DNA from: Prolixibacteraceae bacterium
GTDB taxonomy: Bacteria; Bacteroidota; Bacteroidia; Bacteroidales; Prolixibacteraceae
Reading direction: 5' to 3'
Assembly: GCA_003450125.1 (NCBI GenBank)
Contig: DMFR01000281.1
Span: 1 to 6,115 of the forward strand
DNA: 6,115 bases
This document shows, in pieces, positions 3,999 through 6,115 of this stretch. A program made the position numbers and the translations under genes. The first letter of the stretch is position 1, and every line of letters begins with the position of its first letter. Below the pieces are notes generated by a model. The model had not been told where the DNA came from. It made no database searches and saw nothing but the letters and a program-made list of their open reading frames with translations.

Positions 3999-6115
3999 AT
4001 GCCCATTGATTTAAAATCAGAAAAGTTCTTCGGATTAAATGAAGAAACTGTAAAGGCAAAAATTGCCAAAGAAGGCTTCAACGAGCTTCCTTCCTCGAAG
4101 CCCAAAAGCCTGTTCTCACTGGTCTGGGGAGTGGTGAAAGAACCCATGTTCCTGCTTTTGGTGGCCTGTGGAGCCTTGTACCTTACCCTTGGCGATGTCC
4201 AGGAAGGCCTGATGTTGCTTGGATTTGTTTTTGTCATCATGGGCATCGAGTTCTACCAGGAAAGAAAAACAGAAAAAGCGCTCGATGCCTTGAAAGATCT
4301 TGCTAGCCCCCGGGCTTTGGTCATTCGTGAAGGAATCGAAAAGAGAATTGCAGGTCGTGATGTGGTAACCGAAGATATCATTATCCTCCAGGAAGGCGAC
4401 CGTGTACCGGCTGATGCAACGGTATTGTATTCGGTCAACCTGCTGGCCGATGAATCGCTCCTGACGGGAGAATCGGTTTCAGTGCGCAAATCGGAGTGGA
4501 ATGGAACAGATAAAAAGATACAGCCCGGAGGCGATGATCTGCCCTTTGTTTATTCCGGCTCAATGATCGTTCAGGGAAATGGCATTGTAAAAGTGACTGC
4601 CATTGGTTCTGATACTGAAATCGGCAAGATTGGCAAAGCCCTGGACTCCGTGGTGGAAGAACCTACCAAACTGAAAACGGAAATGGGTTCACTGGTTAAA
4701 AAGCTGGCCATCATTGGGATCTCATTGTGTGTATTGGTGATAGTGGTATTTACTTTAACACGGGGCGATTTACTCAAAGGTTTTCTGGCCGGCATTACCC
4801 TTGCCATGGCCATGCTGCCCGAAGAATTCCCGGTTGTACTAACCATTTTTATGGCCCTTGGAGCATGGCGGATGTCCAAGAAAAATGTACTCACCCGAAA
4901 GCCATCAGCGGTTGAAACCCTTGGCTCTGCGACTGTCTTATGTACCGATAAAACAGGTACGCTGACGCAAAATAAAATGACTGTTACCCGCCTTTTTAAC
5001 GGGAAGAATTTCCATACCATCAGCTCCAAGACAGGGTTTGCCGAGGAGTTTCATGAGATCATAGAATATGGGATTCTGTCGAGCCAGACCAACCCATTCG
5101 ACCCCATGGAAAAAGCCATCACCAGCATGGGAGAGGCCTATTTAAAGGATACAGAACACATCCATACCAATTGGCGGATGGTGAAGGAATATCCCCTGTC
5201 GAAGGACCTGCTGGCCATGTCAAGGGTATTTACCAACCCTGAAAACCAACAGCAAACCATCGCTGCAAAAGGAGCTCCTGAAGCCATTTTTGATCTGTGC
5301 CATTTGACGGATGAAAAGAAAAGCGCTTATGCCAAAGCCATTGCCGAAATGGCATCAGAAGGATTAAGGGTACTGGGAGTGGCAAAAGGGATGATTGCAA
5401 CCTCCAATTTACCCGAGATACAGCATGATTTCGAATTCGAGTTTGTTGGACTGATTGCCTTAACCGATCCGATTCGGGAAACAGTACCTGCCGCTGTACA
5501 GGAATGTTATAAAGCCGGCATACGGGTGATCATGATCACCGGCGACTACCCGGTAACAGCCATGAATATTGCCCGTGAAATCGGGCTGAAGAACCATCAG
5601 GTAGCTATCAGCGGATCAGAACTCCAGGAAATGTCTGATGATGAATTGTGCAGCCGGATCAAGGAAGTCAATGTGTTTGCCCGGGTGGTTCCGGAACAGA
5701 AACTGAAGATTGTCAATGCCCTGAAGCGAAACAACGAGGTGGTTGCCATGACTGGTGACGGAGTGAATGATGCTCCGGCATTGAAGGCTGCCCATATCGG
5801 CATTGCCATGGGTGAAAAAGGTACGGATGTGGCCCGTGAAGCCTCTTCCCTGGTACTGATGGACGATAATTTTGCCTCTATTGTGGGAGCTGTAAAAATG
5901 GGACGGCGCATATTTGATAACCTTCAAAAGGCGCTCGGATACATTTTTGCCATTCACGTTCCCATTGCAGGGCTGTCGCTCATCCCCGTGTTCTTTTCCA
6001 ATCTGCCCCTGCTGCTTTGGCCGGTGCACATCGTATTTCTTGAATTGATCATTGATCCGGCCTGCTCCATCATCTTCGAGGCTGAAAAGGAAGAGAAGAA
6101 CGTGATGAGCCGACC
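3999..6115 (+). CDS. P2-type cation-translocating P-type ATPase (3' end missing)
   Basis: An uninterrupted frame of 705 codons runs off the window end. It encodes an inner-membrane pump that uses ATP to move cations, most likely calcium or a related ion. Order: N-terminal cation-ATPase domain (about 7-45, KFFGLNEETV...GFNELP); helices M1-M2 (about 49-85); actuator domain with TGES (156-159); M3 (about 232-253); M4 with PEEFP (274-278); phosphorylation motif DKTGT with Asp317; nucleotide domain with KGAPE (424-428); hinge motifs TGD (514-516) and TGDGVNDAPALK (585-596); M5 (about 645-667) and M6 (about 670-690). The last four helices of a typical P2 pump of 830-900 residues should lie beyond the window. 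An in-frame TAG at 3993-3995 makes ATG 3999 the first possible start. There is no heavy-metal-binding N-terminal domain or CPC motif, so a P1B metal exporter is ruled out. The exact ion is uncertain because the membrane ligand residues differ from classical calcium pumps. Confidence 0.93.
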   Translation, partial: MPIDLKSEKFFGLNEETVKAKIAKEGFNELPSSKPKSLFSLVWGVVKEPMFLLLVACGALYLTLGDVQEGLMLLGFVFVIMGIEFYQERKTEKALDALKDLASPRALVIREGIEKRIAGRDVVTEDIIILQEGDRVPADATVLYSVNLLADESLLTGESVSVRKSEWNGTDKKIQPGGDDLPFVYSGSMIVQGNGIVKVTAIGSDTEIGKIGKALDSVVEEPTKLKTEMGSLVKKLAIIGISLCVLVIVVFTLTRGDLLKGFLAGITLAMAMLPEEFPVVLTIFMALGAWRMSKKNVLTRKPSAVETLGSATVLCTDKTGTLTQNKMTVTRLFNGKNFHTISSKTGFAEEFHEIIEYGILSSQTNPFDPMEKAITSMGEAYLKDTEHIHTNWRMVKEYPLSKDLLAMSRVFTNPENQQQTIAAKGAPEAIFDLCHLTDEKKSAYAKAIAEMASEGLRVLGVAKGMIATSNLPEIQHDFEFEFVGLIALTDPIRETVPAAVQECYKAGIRVIMITGDYPVTAMNIAREIGLKNHQVAISGSELQEMSDDELCSRIKEVNVFARVVPEQKLKIVNALKRNNEVVAMTGDGVNDAPALKAAHIGIAMGEKGTDVAREASSLVLMDDNFASIVGAVKMGRRIFDNLQKALGYIFAIHVPIAGLSLIPVFFSNLPLLLWPVHIVFLELIIDPACSIIFEAEKEEKNVMSR

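Noticed and set aside
4571..5029. 152-codon minus-strand frame opposite the P-type ATPase
   Set aside because: The plus-strand frame carries PEEFP and DKTGT in this stretch, and the antisense product is a low-complexity Ser/Thr/Val-rich sequence without a family match.
5616..6029. 137-codon minus-strand frame opposite the ATPase hinge and M5 region
   Set aside because: It overlaps the conserved TGDGVNDAPALK coding sequence on the other strand; no recognisable domain, so a shadow frame.
1..6115. CRISPR arrays, tRNA or rRNA genes, phage or defence modules
   Set aside because: No spaced direct repeats, no recognisable tRNA or rRNA segments, and none of the proteins belong to phage or known defence families.

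Overview
The window looks like the end of a contig from a Bacteroidota (Bacteroidetes) genome. The supports are a type IX secretion C-terminal sorting domain on one protein, promoter elements of the Bacteroidota TAnnTTTG type placed very close to start codons, weak Shine-Dalgarno signals, and a moderate to low G+C content. I cannot name the genus. Bases 1-42 are not genomic: they are an untrimmed Illumina Nextera adapter with an i5 index, so real sequence begins at base 43.

Layout. On the minus strand, reading right to left, lie a secreted or surface PQQ-type sugar dehydrogenase (3270-1822), a decayed chimeric locus (1718-1373) in which the first third of a DoxX-family gene is joined out of frame to the last third of a chromate transporter gene (chrA), and a complete DbpA-like RNA helicase (1353-43). 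On the plus strand, diverging from the dehydrogenase across a 157-base gap, lie ogt, a DNA O6-alkylguanine repair methyltransferase (3428-3907), and a P2-type cation-pumping ATPase (3999 onward) cut off by the window end after 705 codons.

The genes do not form an obvious pathway. They are mostly housekeeping or envelope functions: RNA remodelling, sugar or aldose oxidation outside the cytoplasm, alkylation repair and ion transport. The most informative points are the doxX'/'chrA deletion junction with about six bases of shared sequence, the coexistence of a lipobox-like signal and a type IX sorting domain on the dehydrogenase, the unusual cation-site residues of the ATPase, and two promoters whose position implies nearly leaderless mRNAs for the helicase and ogt. 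I see no CRISPR array, intact mobile element, RNA gene, defence system or convincing new system.
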